Position numbers and translations under genes: made by a program
Source of the DNA: Streptomyces cinnabarinus
GTDB taxonomy: Bacteria > Actinomycetota > Actinomycetes > Streptomycetales > Streptomycetaceae
NCBI RefSeq assembly: GCF_027270315.1
Contig: NZ_CP114413.1
Span: 3,286,001 to 3,350,000, forward strand
Reading direction: 5' to 3'
Length of the DNA: 64,000 bases
Shown here: in pieces, positions 26,324 through 37,417 of the stretch
How the letters are laid out: the number at the start of each line of letters is the position of its first letter
How positions within the stretch are numbered: the stretch's first letter is position 1
The notes under the pieces: generated by a model
Told to the model about the DNA's origin: nothing
Database searches by the model: none
What the model saw: only the letters and a program-made list of their open reading frames with translations

Positions 26324-28800
26324 GTGAGGCACAGCGGACCTGCCAGCGGCCCGGCTGCGGTGGTACGTACGAGGACGTGGGCGGCGGCGAGCTGTACTGC
26401 GACACCTGCGGGCTCGCCCCGGTCGTGGCCACCAACGGCATGGTGGGCTCACCGGCCACCGGGGTGACCGGCGGCGGCAAGGACAGCTCCGGCAGCGCCA
26501 GCTCGCGCTCCAGTGGCCGCGCCAGCTCCCGTACGTCCTCGCAGTCGTCGAAGTCGCGCCGCTCGGTGTCGGGACGGCTCTCGCGGTCCCTGTCGGGGCG
26601 GACCTCGGGCCGCTCGGTGTCGGTGCGCAGCTCCGGCGCGGCGGCCAGTGCCTCCGGGCGGGGCCGGCTCGGCGTGGGCCTGGTCGAGGTGCCGGACGTG
26701 CCGCGGCCCGACCCGCGCGCGATGGTGCTGGACAACCCCGAGGTGCCCGAGCGCAAGCGGTACTGCTCGCGCTCGGACTGCGGGGCCCCGGTGGGCCGGG
26801 CGCGCGACGAGCGGCCGGGCCGTACGGAGGGCTTCTGCACCAAGTGCGGCCATCCGTACTCCTTCGTCCCGAAGCTGAAGTCGGGGGACGTCGTGCACGG
26901 CCAGTACGAGGTGGTGGGCTGTCTGGCGCACGGCGGGCTGGGCTGGGTCTACCTCGCCGTGGACCGCGCGGTCTCCGACCGGTGGGTGGTGCTCAAGGGC
27001 CTGCTGGACACCGGCGACCAGGACGCGATGGCCGCCGCGATCTCCGAGCGGCGCTTCCTGGCGGAGATCGAGCACGCCAACATCGTGCGGATCTACAACT
27101 TCGTCGAGCACCTGGATCAGCGCACCGGCTCCCTGGACGGCTACATCGTCATGGAGTACGTCGGCGGCAAGTCCCTGAAGGAGATCGCCAACGGCCGCCG
27201 CACGACCGGCGGCAAGCGCGATCCGCTGCCGGTGGAGCAGGCGTGCGCGTACGGCATCGAGGCCCTGGAGGCGCTCGGCCATCTGCACAGCCGCAACCTG
27301 CTGTACTGCGACTTCAAGGTCGACAACGCCATCCAGACCGAGAGCCAGCTCAAGCTCATCGACATGGGTGCCGTGCGCCGCATGGACGACGAGGAGTCGG
27401 CCATCTACGGCACGGTCGGCTACCAGGCGCCCGAAGTCGCCGACGTGGGCCCCTCTGTGGCCAGCGACCTCTACACCGTCGCCCGCACCCTCGCGGTGCT
27501 GACCTTCGACTTCCAGGGCTACACGAACGTCTTCGTGGACTCCCTGCCCGACCCGGACAACATCGAGGTGTTCCGGCAGTACGAGTCCTTCTACCGGCTC
27601 CTGGTGCGGGCGACCGACCCGGATCCGGCGCGCCGGTTCGCCTCCGCGCAGGAGATGGCGGAGCAGCTGACGGGCGTGCTGCGGGAGGTCGTGTCGCTGC
27701 AGACCGGGCGGGCGCGGCCCTCCCTGTCGACGCTGTTCGGGCCCGAAGTGAAGGTCACGGACACGGAGTTGTTCCCCAGGCTGGACGGCGAGGTCTCCCG
27801 GCTCGGGGTCCGGGGCGGCGCCGCCCCGGTCGGCGCGCCCGCGCTGACCACCGGGCTCGTCCGGGCCGTCCCCACCCCGGCCGCGGCGCTCGCGCTGCCG
27901 GTGCCGCATGTGGACCCCGGGGACCCCAACGCCGGTTTCCTGGCGGGCCTGATGGCCTCCGCGCCCGCCGAACTGGTGAGCGCCCTCGCCGCGGCCCCGG
28001 CGGCGTCCACCGAGACCCGGCTGCGGCAGGTGCGGGCCTGGCTGGAGAACGGCGACGCGGGCACCGCCCACGAGACCCTGCTCCAGCTGGAGGGCGAACG
28101 GCCCGACGACTGGCGGGTGGTCTGGTTCCGGGGCGTGGCCGCGCTGGTGACCGGCGACCACGAGGGCGCCGCGCTCGCCTTCGATGCGGTCTACGACGCC
28201 TTTCCCGGCGAGCCCGCGCCGAAGCTGGCCCTCGGCCTGTGCGCGGAGGTGCTCGGCCAGTTGGACAACGCCGCCGAGTACTACCGCCTGGTCTGGTCGA
28301 CCGACCCGAGCTATGTGAGCGCCGCCTTCGGTCTGGCCCGCGTCCAGCTCGCCACCGGCGACCGGGGCAGCGCCGTAGGCACCCTGGAGTCGTTGGCGGA
28401 GAGCTCCATCCACTACACGGCCGCCCGGGTGGCCGCCGTCCGGGCGCGGCTGCGGCAACGCACCGCGGTCGCCGGTGACGTACCGTTCCTGGAGGACCTG
28501 ACCGCCGCCGCCGGGCAGGTGGAGGCGCTTCAGGCGTACGGTCTGGACCCGGCGCGCCGCGAGCAGTTGGCCACGGAGGTGCTCGGCTGTGCGCTGGACT
28601 GGATACTCTCCGGTGGCCAGGGTTCCGTCCCCACCGCCGCCGGGGGACGGGTGCTGCTCGGCAGCGGCCTGGACGAGCGGGGACTGCGGTTCGGGCTCGA
28701 GCGTTCGTACCGCACGCTGGCCCGGCTCGCGCAGGGCGGCGAGGAGAGGATCGACCTGGTGGAACGCGCCAACCGTTACCGCCCCCGGACGTGGGTGTAG
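26320..28800 (+). CDS. pknG: PknG-type soluble serine/threonine kinase with zinc ribbons and TPR tail
   Basis: 826 residues (mycobacterial PknG is about 750). Domain order: an N-terminal zinc ribbon (CQRPGCG/CDTCG); a Ser/Arg-rich linker, about residues 45-120; a rubredoxin-like ribbon (CSRSDCG/CTKCG, about 149-179); a kinase domain with glycine loop CLAHGGLGWVYL, catalytic-site Lys in WVVLKGLL, catalytic loop YCDFKVDN and metal loop IDMGAV; then a C-terminal TPR region. The LYCDFKVDN loop is PknG-like rather than the standard HRD. Expected to phosphorylate the FHA protein of this operon in response to GlnH/GlnX. The extra N-terminal ribbon is unusual. Confidence 0.9.
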   Translation: MSEAQRTCQRPGCGGTYEDVGGGELYCDTCGLAPVVATNGMVGSPATGVTGGGKDSSGSASSRSSGRASSRTSSQSSKSRRSVSGRLSRSLSGRTSGRSVSVRSSGAAASASGRGRLGVGLVEVPDVPRPDPRAMVLDNPEVPERKRYCSRSDCGAPVGRARDERPGRTEGFCTKCGHPYSFVPKLKSGDVVHGQYEVVGCLAHGGLGWVYLAVDRAVSDRWVVLKGLLDTGDQDAMAAAISERRFLAEIEHANIVRIYNFVEHLDQRTGSLDGYIVMEYVGGKSLKEIANGRRTTGGKRDPLPVEQACAYGIEALEALGHLHSRNLLYCDFKVDNAIQTESQLKLIDMGAVRRMDDEESAIYGTVGYQAPEVADVGPSVASDLYTVARTLAVLTFDFQGYTNVFVDSLPDPDNIEVFRQYESFYRLLVRATDPDPARRFASAQEMAEQLTGVLREVVSLQTGRARPSLSTLFGPEVKVTDTELFPRLDGEVSRLGVRGGAAPVGAPALTTGLVRAVPTPAAALALPVPHVDPGDPNAGFLAGLMASAPAELVSALAAAPAASTETRLRQVRAWLENGDAGTAHETLLQLEGERPDDWRVVWFRGVAALVTGDHEGAALAFDAVYDAFPGEPAPKLALGLCAEVLGQLDNAAEYYRLVWSTDPSYVSAAFGLARVQLATGDRGSAVGTLESLAESSIHYTAARVAAVRARLRQRTAVAGDVPFLEDLTAAAGQVEALQAYGLDPARREQLATEVLGCALDWILSGGQGSVPTAAGGRVLLGSGLDERGLRFGLERSYRTLARLAQGGEERIDLVERANRYRPRTWV

Positions 28801-28803
28801 TTG

Positions 28804-30093
28804 ATGTCACAGATGCCCCAGCAGGCCGCTCTGTCGCACTGCCCGAGCTGCGCGGAACCGCTGCTCTCGGGTGACCGTTTCTGCGAGAAGTGCGGATACG
28901 ACCTGTCCGCGTCGGCCGGGACCCCGGCCGCAGTGAACGGCAGTGTCGCCTGGCCGCACGCCTCCGAGCCGGACAGCTCGGACACTCCGCCGGCCGTGCA
29001 CCTGCCGGCCGACCTCCAGGGCACGGAGTCGGACGGCCGCGGTCAGGAGGGTGTGCGGGGCGACGACCCCGGCACCCCGCCCGCCGGTCACGGCGTGCGC
29101 TTCGACCGCGCGCCGGAGCCCGAGGAGTACCCGCTCCAGGCGCCCGACCCGCGGATCGCCCCCGAACAGCCCGCGCCCGCCAAGGTGTGCGTGGCCTGCC
29201 GGGCCGGCCGGGTCGACCACGACGGGTACTGCGAGAACTGCGGGCACGCCCAGCCCCGCGAGCGCGACCACATGGAGCAGGAGTGCGGCCCCGTCGCCGC
29301 CGTCAGCGACCGCGGACTGCGCCATCACCGCAACGAGGACTCCTTCGCCGTGGGCTGCACCGCCCTCGCCGACGGCTCCCCCGCGGTCCTGGCGATCGTC
29401 TGCGACGGCGTCTCCTCGGCGACCCGCCCCGACGACGCCTCGCTGGCCGCGTCCCGGGCGGCGACCGACGCGCTGCTCGCGGCCCTGCCGCAGGGCACGC
29501 ACCCGCAGCAGGCGATGCACGAGGCGATCGTCGCCGCCTCCCGCGCGGTCAACGCGCTGGCCGGCGAGCCCGCCACCGCCCGCGAGCACGCCCCGCACCA
29601 GAACGCCCCCGCCTGCACCCTGGTCGGCGCCGTGATCACCGCCGGGCTGCTGGTCGTCGGCTGGGTCGGCGACAGCCGCGTCTACTGGGTGCCGGTGGAC
29701 CGCAGCGCTCCCCCGGCCCGGCTCACCGAGGACGACTCCTGGGCCGCGCAGATGGTCGCCGCGGGCCTGATGAACGAGGCCGAGGCGTACGCCGACGAGC
29801 GCGCCCACGCGATCACCGGCTGGCTCGGCGCGGACGCCTACGAACTGGAGCCGCACACCGCTTCCTTCAAGCCGGACCGGCCCGGTGTGGTGGTGGTGTG
29901 CACCGACGGCCTGTGGAACTACGCCGAGGCGGCCGAGGAGATGGCCGACGTGTTGCCGCTCGACGCGGCCGTGCGTCCCCTGCACAGCGCCCAGGTTCTG
30001 GTCGGTCACGCGCTCGACGGCGGGGGCCACGACAACGTAACAGTGGCCGTGCTGCCGTTCCCGGCCCCTCCGATGGGGGCAGGATCGGCCTGA
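28804..30093 (+). CDS. PP2C-family phosphatase with two zinc ribbons
   Basis: 429 residues. First zinc ribbon CPSC/CEKCG (about residues 12-35), acidic/Pro linker, second ribbon CVAC/CENCG (about 136-155), then a PP2C domain: AVSDRGLRHHRNEDSF, VCDGVSSATRPDDAS, WVGDSRVYW, CTDGLWNY and HDNVTVAVL, the metal-binding aspartates all present. It is the natural antagonist of the upstream kinase, removing phosphate from PknG or its FHA target. ATG 28804 lies 3 bp after the pknG stop. Confidence 0.88.
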   Translation: MSQMPQQAALSHCPSCAEPLLSGDRFCEKCGYDLSASAGTPAAVNGSVAWPHASEPDSSDTPPAVHLPADLQGTESDGRGQEGVRGDDPGTPPAGHGVRFDRAPEPEEYPLQAPDPRIAPEQPAPAKVCVACRAGRVDHDGYCENCGHAQPRERDHMEQECGPVAAVSDRGLRHHRNEDSFAVGCTALADGSPAVLAIVCDGVSSATRPDDASLAASRAATDALLAALPQGTHPQQAMHEAIVAASRAVNALAGEPATAREHAPHQNAPACTLVGAVITAGLLVVGWVGDSRVYWVPVDRSAPPARLTEDDSWAAQMVAAGLMNEAEAYADERAHAITGWLGADAYELEPHTASFKPDRPGVVVVCTDGLWNYAEAAEEMADVLPLDAAVRPLHSAQVLVGHALDGGGHDNVTVAVLPFPAPPMGAGSA

Positions 30094-30193
30094 GGCCACG
30101 CAGCGGGGAGCGCCTCGACGGACCGGAGGGGACCGGTCCGCCAACAGCCACCGCCCCACCCCGGTGGGGTGTCCTAGGGGGATCAGAGAAGGC

Positions 30194-31540
30194 ATGGCCA
30201 TTTTCTCGAAGTCGAACGTGCCGCAGTTCTCGATGGACGTGTACCAGAACGAGTACCTCCCCGAGGGCGGCCGTGAGGTCAACGCGATCGTCACGGTCAC
30301 CTCGACCGGCGGCGGCACGATCGGAACCGCGGTCGGGGCGCCTCACCTCTACAGCGCCGGACAGGGCCCGTCCGCGGCCGTGGCGATCATGGTCGACTGC
30401 TCGGGCTCGATGGACTACCCGCCGACCAAGATGCGCAACGCCCGGGACGCGACGGCCGCGGCCATCGACACCCTGCGCGACGGCGTGCACTTCGCGGTGA
30501 TCGACGGCACGCATGTCGCCAAGGAGGTCTACCCGGGCGCCGGACGCCTCGCGGTCGCCGACGCGACCACCCGCGAGCAGGCCAAGCAGGCGCTGCGCAA
30601 GCTCAGCGCGGGCGGCGGTACGGCCATCGGCACCTGGCTGAAGCTCGCCGACCGGCTGCTGTCCTCCGCGGACGTCGCCATCCGCCACGGCATCCTGCTC
30701 ACCGACGGCCGCAATGAACACGAGTCACCAGAGGAGTTGCGGGCCGCGCTGGACGCCTGTTCCGGGCGTTTCACCTGTGACGCGCGCGGTGTGGGCACCG
30801 ACTGGGTAGTGAAAGAAGTCACAGGCATCGCCTCGGCGCTGCTCGGCACCGCCGACATCGTCGCCGACCCGGCGGGCCTGGCCGCCGACTTCACACAGAT
30901 GATGGAGACGGCGATGGGCAAGGAGGTCGCCGACGTCGCCCTGAGGGTGTGGACGCCGGTGGGCACCACCATCAAGTTCGTCAAGCAAGTCGCGCCGACG
31001 GTGGAGGAGTTGACCGACCGCCGGACCGAATCGGGCCCGCGCTCCGGGGACTACCCCACCGGCTCCTGGGGAGACGAGTCCCGTGACTACCACGTTTGTG
31101 TGGAGGTACCGGTCGCCGAACTGGGCCGCGAGATGCTCGCCGCCCGGGTCTCACTGGTGACCCCGCAGCCCGACGGCAGCGTCCACAACCTCGGTTCGCA
31201 GGGCCTGGTACGGGCCGTGTGGACGGACGACATGGTCGCCTCGACGTCGATCAACCCCCAGGTCGCCCACTACACCGGACAGGCCGAACTGGCCCAGGCC
31301 ATCCAACAGGGTCTGGACCTGCGCAAAGCGGGCGATATCGATGGAGCAACGGCCAAACTGGGCCGGGCCGTTCAGCTCGCCAGCGCCTCCGGAAACGCCG
31401 ATACGGCGAAACTCCTTGCGAAGGTGGTGGACGTGGTCGATGCCGCGGCAGGTACTGTGCGACTGAAGGCGAAGGTCGCGGAGGCCGATGAGATGACTCT
31501 CGAAACAAGGTCGACAAAGACTGTTCGTGTAAAGAAGTGA
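30194..31540 (+). CDS. von Willebrand factor A domain protein
   Basis: 448 residues, cytoplasmic. VWA fold with a complete MIDAS: DCSGSM (about residue 74), the Thr in GGGTAIGTWL and the Asp in LTDGRNEH. It is preceded by a beta-domain (VPQFSMDVYQNEYLPEGG) and followed by a beta-sandwich and a TPR-like helical tail. VWA proteins assemble multi-protein complexes through metal-dependent contacts; here it may bridge kinase, phosphatase and FHA protein. ATG 30194 has AGAGAAGG upstream; the 100-bp gap before it could hold a secondary promoter. Confidence 0.8.
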   Translation: MAIFSKSNVPQFSMDVYQNEYLPEGGREVNAIVTVTSTGGGTIGTAVGAPHLYSAGQGPSAAVAIMVDCSGSMDYPPTKMRNARDATAAAIDTLRDGVHFAVIDGTHVAKEVYPGAGRLAVADATTREQAKQALRKLSAGGGTAIGTWLKLADRLLSSADVAIRHGILLTDGRNEHESPEELRAALDACSGRFTCDARGVGTDWVVKEVTGIASALLGTADIVADPAGLAADFTQMMETAMGKEVADVALRVWTPVGTTIKFVKQVAPTVEELTDRRTESGPRSGDYPTGSWGDESRDYHVCVEVPVAELGREMLAARVSLVTPQPDGSVHNLGSQGLVRAVWTDDMVASTSINPQVAHYTGQAELAQAIQQGLDLRKAGDIDGATAKLGRAVQLASASGNADTAKLLAKVVDVVDAAAGTVRLKAKVAEADEMTLETRSTKTVRVKK

Positions 31541-31634
31541 CACCAGAAGTGACCGAGCAATAACGCGAGCCTGACCCCTCGGGGTTGGAGAAATCCGGCC
31601 ATAACGGCCGGAAAGGAGAGGGGGAAGCGCCGAC

Positions 31635-33014
31635 ATGCCGACCTGCCCGAACGGACACCAGTCGGGTTCCGACGACTGGTGCGAGGTCTGCGGTCACCGC
31701 ATGGCCGGTGCCGTACCGCCACCCCCTCCGCCGCCTCCGCCCGGCGGTGGGTACGGCTTCCCGCCGCCGCCCGGCGGTGCCCGGCCGCCGCATCTGTCCG
31801 CCGTGCCGAACCCCGAGCCGGAGCTCTGCCCGCAGTGCCGTACGCCCCGTGAGGGCGGCGCGCCGTTCTGCGAGGAGTGCCGGTGGAACTTCCTGACCAA
31901 CACGGCGACGTCGTACACCCCGGCCGCCCCGCGCCCGCCGGCGCCCGGCACCGGACCGAGCCCCGCCGCCCACTTCCAGCAGCAGCCGGGGCCGTCCTAC
32001 GGCGGCGGTGACGCGTACGACTACCAGAGCTCGCGGCCCTCGCAGATGAACCGGCCCGCGGAGCCGATCCCGCCGTTCGGCTCGGAGCCGGGGGCTGGTG
32101 GGCCTGGTCCCGGCGGGCCCGGTGGCTTCGGCGGACAGCCCGGTCCTGGTGGTCCGGGTGGCCCGGGTCCCTTCGGCGGACCGGGTGGACCCGGTGGTCC
32201 CGGCCCCGGTGGCTTCGGCGGCCAGGGCGGTCCCGGCGGTCCCTCCGGTTTCGGTGGTGACCCCTCGCGGCCCGTTCCGCCCCCGCCCGGCCCGACCCCG
32301 CCCGCCGGTCCCGGCGGACCGGGTGGTCCCGGCGGCTTCGGCGGCCCGGGTGGTCCCGGCGCGACCGGCGGCGCCCCGCAGGCGTTCCAGTCCCCGTCCG
32401 GCCCGCCCCCGCCCGCCTACCCGCAGGAGACGAACCGTCCCCAGCCCGGCGGCCCGTCCTTCGGCGGCGGTGAGGACGACTGGGTGATCTCGCCCCCGTC
32501 CGCCACCGGCCCCGGCGGCCCCGGCCAGGGCGCCGGCGGTTACGGCTACCCCCAGCCCGGCTCCGGCCAGATGCCGCCCCCGCCGGGCGGCGGCTACCCG
32601 CAGCAGCCGGCCACCTGGACGGCGACGATCGGCCCGGACCGTGAGTACTTCATGGCGATGATGCAGCGCTCGGGCCCCGAGGCCGCGGGCCTGAACCTGC
32701 CCGCGTACTCGCCCGAGCAGCAGCGCACGCTCACCGGCAACCAGGTCACCATCGGCCGTCGCCGCCACTCCACCGGCGACACCCCCGACATCGACCTCGC
32801 GGTGCCGCCGGAGGACCCGGGCGTCTCGCACCAGCACGCGGTGCTGGTGCAGCAGCCGAACGGCTCCTGGGCGGTCGTCGACCAGAACTCGACGAACGGC
32901 ACGACGGTGAACGGCTCCGAGGAACCGATCCAGCCCTTCGTGCCGGTGCCGCTCCAGGACGGGGACCGGGTCCACGTGGGCGCGTGGACGACGATCACCG
33001 TCCGCCGGGGCTGA
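31635..33014 (+). CDS. FHA-domain protein with zinc ribbons and long Gly/Pro linker
   Basis: 459 residues. N-terminal zinc ribbon (CPNGHQ/CEVCGH), a second one (CPQC/CEECRW, about residues 66-83), a long Pro/Gly-rich low-complexity linker with PGGPGG runs (about 150-330), and a C-terminal FHA domain (VTIGRRRHS, VSHQHAVL, DQNSTNGTTVNG), which binds phosphothreonine. GarA, the mycobacterial PknG substrate, is also an FHA protein, but the N-terminal TT phospho-motif of GarA is not visible here. Last gene of the operon; convergent with the PCMT gene 6 bp away. Confidence 0.85.
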   Translation: MPTCPNGHQSGSDDWCEVCGHRMAGAVPPPPPPPPPGGGYGFPPPPGGARPPHLSAVPNPEPELCPQCRTPREGGAPFCEECRWNFLTNTATSYTPAAPRPPAPGTGPSPAAHFQQQPGPSYGGGDAYDYQSSRPSQMNRPAEPIPPFGSEPGAGGPGPGGPGGFGGQPGPGGPGGPGPFGGPGGPGGPGPGGFGGQGGPGGPSGFGGDPSRPVPPPPGPTPPAGPGGPGGPGGFGGPGGPGATGGAPQAFQSPSGPPPPAYPQETNRPQPGGPSFGGGEDDWVISPPSATGPGGPGQGAGGYGYPQPGSGQMPPPPGGGYPQQPATWTATIGPDREYFMAMMQRSGPEAAGLNLPAYSPEQQRTLTGNQVTIGRRRHSTGDTPDIDLAVPPEDPGVSHQHAVLVQQPNGSWAVVDQNSTNGTTVNGSEEPIQPFVPVPLQDGDRVHVGAWTTITVRRG

Positions 33015-33020
33015 CGCACC

Positions 33021-34004
33021 TCATCGGAGGGGCCAGGAGTACGGCCCCTCCGGATCGTCCAGCCAGGCCCACTGGCTCTCGCCGCTGACGGTGATGCCGT
33101 AGCGGCGGCGCTGCGGTGCGCCCTCGCGGTGCCACAGCGCGTACGCCTCCTGCGGGTCCAGGCCGTCGCGGCTGAGCGCCAGCAGGAAGCGGAACAGTTC
33201 GTGGTCGCGGGCGTGGCGGGGCACTCCGCCGAGGGGTGCCGGTTCGGACTCGGGGCGGTCGCCGCCGCGCAGGGGCACGAAGTAGGCGGGCGTGGTCAGG
33301 AAGCGGCCCTCGGCGTGCTCGGCGTCCTGCACGGTCAGCGCGACCAGACCGGTGGCCATCGGGGTCAGGATCCGGGCGCCGGACCGGCACTGGGCGAGCC
33401 AGGCGGGCGGAATCGACCTCAGGGTGCAGGTCGCGATGATCCGGTCGTAGGGCCCGCGTTCCGGGGCGCCGCGAGCGCCGTCGCCGGTCAGGACGGCGGG
33501 GTGGTACCCGGCGGCGGCCAGATGCCGGGTGGCCGACTCGGTGATCTCCGGCTCCAGGTCCACGGTGGTGACGAGTGCGTCGTCGCCGAGCCGCCGGGCG
33601 AGCAGGGCGGCGTTGTACCCGGTCCCGGCACCGATCTCCAGCACCCGGTCCCCGGCCCGCACACCCAGCGCCACCAGCATCATCGCCATGAGCGAGGGCT
33701 GGCTGCTGGAGGAGAGCAGCTCGCCGTCGCGCATCCGGGTCGCCAGCGGTACGTCGGCATAGGCGCCGCGCAGCCAGCGCTCCCGCGCGCCGGGTTCGGG
33801 GCTCTCGCCCCAGCGCCGCTCGTACCCGCCGACGGCGCTGACGTAGTAGTAGGGCACGAAGAGATGGCGCGGTACGGCGGTGAACACCTCGCTCCACACC
33901 GGTTCCCCGGCCCAGGCCCCGCTCCGGTCGATCTCCCGCACGAGGTCCGCCCGCAGCGCGGAGGCGAGGTCGTCGAGGCCCTTGTCGAGAGCGTGCGCGC
34001 TCAT
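33021..34004 (-). CDS. Protein-L-isoaspartate O-methyltransferase-like (PCMT) protein
   Basis: 327 residues. SAM-dependent methyltransferase: motif I VLEIGAGTGYNAALLARRLG, then VTTVDLEPEIT and the PCMT substrate-loop region SSSSQPSLMAMML. The C-terminal about 120 residues extend beyond the classical enzyme (about 210 residues) and lack a motif I recognise. Family members repair isoaspartyl residues; extended actinobacterial versions may have other protein targets. ATG at 34004. The gene's 3' end contains the hairpin shared with the FHA gene. Confidence 0.8.
   Translation of the reverse strand: MSAHALDKGLDDLASALRADLVREIDRSGAWAGEPVWSEVFTAVPRHLFVPYYYVSAVGGYERRWGESPEPGARERWLRGAYADVPLATRMRDGELLSSSSQPSLMAMMLVALGVRAGDRVLEIGAGTGYNAALLARRLGDDALVTTVDLEPEITESATRHLAAAGYHPAVLTGDGARGAPERGPYDRIIATCTLRSIPPAWLAQCRSGARILTPMATGLVALTVQDAEHAEGRFLTTPAYFVPLRGGDRPESEPAPLGGVPRHARDHELFRFLLALSRDGLDPQEAYALWHREGAPQRRRYGITVSGESQWAWLDDPEGPYSWPLR
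33025..33052. terminator. Bidirectional terminator hairpin between convergent FHA and PCMT genes
   Basis: CGGAGGGGCC (33025-33034) pairs perfectly with GGCCCCTCCG (33043-33052) around an 8-base loop. It lies inside the last codons of the PCMT gene and 11 bp after the FHA stop, so one element can terminate both transcripts. Confidence 0.7.
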
Positions 34005-34097
34005 ACCACCACTGTCCTGCGGGACGCCGCCCGGGGCGAGTGCCGGTAGGGACCTAAGTCCCAGGTCCTGGTTCCTGGCGTCTGAGACCATGGGTGA

Positions 34098-34502
34098 GTG
34101 AATGAGATTCGGCGCGGCACGCTTCAGGAGCAGACCTTCTACGAGCAGGTCGGCGGGGAGGAGACCTTCCGCCGTCTGGTCCACCGTTTCTACGCGGGTG
34201 TCGCCGAGGACCCGCTGCTGCGCCCCATGTACCCCGAGGAGGACCTGGGCCCCGCCGAGGAGCGCCTGGTCCTGTTCCTGATCCAGTACTGGGGCGGTCC
34301 GACCACCTACAGCGAGAACCGCGGCCACCCCCGTCTGCGGATGCGCCACGCGCCGTTCACCGTCGACCAGGCGGCCCATGACGCCTGGCTGAAGCACATG
34401 CGGGACGCCGTGGACGAACTCGGCCTCTCCGAGGAGCACGAGCACACGCTGTGGAGCTACCTGACGTACGCGGCGGCGTCGATGGTGAACGCCCGGGGCT
34501 GA
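34098..34502 (+). CDS. glbO: Group II truncated haemoglobin
   Basis: 134 residues, 2-on-2 globin of the trHbO type: QTFYEQVGGEETFRRLVHRFYAGVAEDPLLRPMYP at the N-terminus, the invariant Trp region LIQYWGGP, and the proximal histidine in RLRMRHAPF. Haem-binding, linked to oxygen/NO chemistry. GTG start at 34098 without a clear ribosome site. Single gene, divergent from the PCMT gene. Confidence 0.93.
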   Translation: MNEIRRGTLQEQTFYEQVGGEETFRRLVHRFYAGVAEDPLLRPMYPEEDLGPAEERLVLFLIQYWGGPTTYSENRGHPRLRMRHAPFTVDQAAHDAWLKHMRDAVDELGLSEEHEHTLWSYLTYAAASMVNARG

Positions 34503-34525
34503 GCCGCCCCGGGGCATCCGGCGGG

Positions 34526-35197
34526 TCAGCGGGAGACGCTGACGCCCAGCGACCCGAGGCCCGCCCGGCGCACGGCGATCGATCCGTACGGCGTGCGCAG
34601 GCGCAGCCAGGCGGCTGCCGAGAACAGCGCCGGCTCCCCGGTGGCCCGCAGAAAACCCAGGGACTGCGCCGCATGTACGGCACGGACCGGCAGGGGGGTG
34701 TCACCGACGGCCCGGGACCAGATGTCCCGCCCGATCCGGTCGAGTGCGGCCCGCGTACGGAGATCGGGGGCCAGCTCCTCGGTGCGGGCCCGGAACTCGG
34801 CCACCGCGGCGCCGACCATGGCGCGCAGCGCGTCGGGGGCGGGCAGCCCCGGCTCGGGGGTCCAGCCGCCCCGCGGGGGCAGCACCCCGGCCCAGGGCGG
34901 ACCGGTGACGGCGTCCGGGACGACGGCCGTGGCCGCCGACTCGTCCACCGCCTCCAGCAGTTCACCGGCGGACACGGTCCGGTCCAGGCCGGCGTCGAGG
35001 CCGTTCTCGTACGGCTTGGCCAGTCGCGCCGCGCGGATCGCCAGCACCTCGAAGGACGGCGGCCGCCCGAAGACGGCGAGCGCGGTACCGGCGGCCTGGA
35101 GGCGCACCGCGGCGCCGCGGTCGTAGTGCAGCAGCCGCGAGAGGAAGGCGGCGAGATCCGCCGCCTCCCCCTCGTCCGCGAGATGGAGCACCGTCAT
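34526..35197 (-). CDS. Conserved hypothetical protein coupled to a thioesterase
   Basis: 223 residues, Ala/Leu/Arg-rich, no signal peptide or obvious membrane helix. It begins MTVLHLADEGEAADLAAFLSRLLHYDRGAAVRL and looks like an alpha/beta fold followed by a helical domain. No family recognised. Its ATG overlaps the thioesterase stop (ATGA), so the two are cotranslated and may function together. Confidence 0.65.
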   Translation of the reverse strand: MTVLHLADEGEAADLAAFLSRLLHYDRGAAVRLQAAGTALAVFGRPPSFEVLAIRAARLAKPYENGLDAGLDRTVSAGELLEAVDESAATAVVPDAVTGPPWAGVLPPRGGWTPEPGLPAPDALRAMVGAAVAEFRARTEELAPDLRTRAALDRIGRDIWSRAVGDTPLPVRAVHAAQSLGFLRATGEPALFSAAAWLRLRTPYGSIAVRRAGLGSLGVSVSR

Positions 35198-35607
35198 GCG
35201 GCGACGGCCTCCTCCTCGTCGTCGTCCGTGTACTCCTGGAGGAACTCTCGTTCCTCGGACGTGATCCGGCGGGGCCGCTGCGCCTCGAAGTCGAACGGCA
35301 CTATGACCGTCGAGGCACGGACGTAGACGAGATCCTTGTCCTTCACCTCGTAGGTGATGGTGAAGGACGCGGCCCTTATCTCGGTGACCCACAGCTCGAT
35401 GTCCACCGGGTGGTGCCGGTGGACGAGCTGCCGCTTGTAGTCGATCTCATGGCGCGCCACCACGGACCCCTGCTTGAAGTCCTTCTCCGGGCGGAACAGG
35501 AAGTCGATACGGGCTTCCTCCAGGTAGCGGAGGAAGACCACGTTGTTGACGTGGCCGTACGCGTCCATGTCCGCCCAGCGCAGTGGGCAGCGGTAGATGT
35601 GCCGCAA
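35194..35607 (-). CDS. Acyl-CoA thioesterase (4HBT hotdog fold)
   Basis: 137 residues. Hotdog signature RWADMDAYGHVNNVVFLRYLEEAR with the active-site Asp, as in YbgC/FadM-like thioesterases that hydrolyse acyl-CoA. An acidic tail (DDDEEEAVAA) closes the protein. It starts 6 bp downstream of the ettA stop and overlaps the next gene, so it is in the ettA transcription unit. Confidence 0.88.
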   Translation of the reverse strand: MRHIYRCPLRWADMDAYGHVNNVVFLRYLEEARIDFLFRPEKDFKQGSVVARHEIDYKRQLVHRHHPVDIELWVTEIRAASFTITYEVKDKDLVYVRASTVIVPFDFEAQRPRRITSEEREFLQEYTDDDEEEAVAA

Positions 35608-35613
35608 GATCGA

Positions 35614-37278
<1,665 letters not shown>

Positions 37279-37417
37279 GAGAAACCGTCCGGCAGCTTGA
37301 AATCTGGCAGTGGGCAGATACACCCCATCTTGCCGTACCGCCACCCTTGGGTGGAAACCCGTTACCTCAGGCGTCTGTGACCTGGGGTTTTCGAATGCCC
37401 CCGACTACAGTGCCGAT

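Noticed and set aside
26449..28458. 669-codon minus-strand frame opposite pknG
   Set aside because: Antisense shadow of a well-supported kinase gene.
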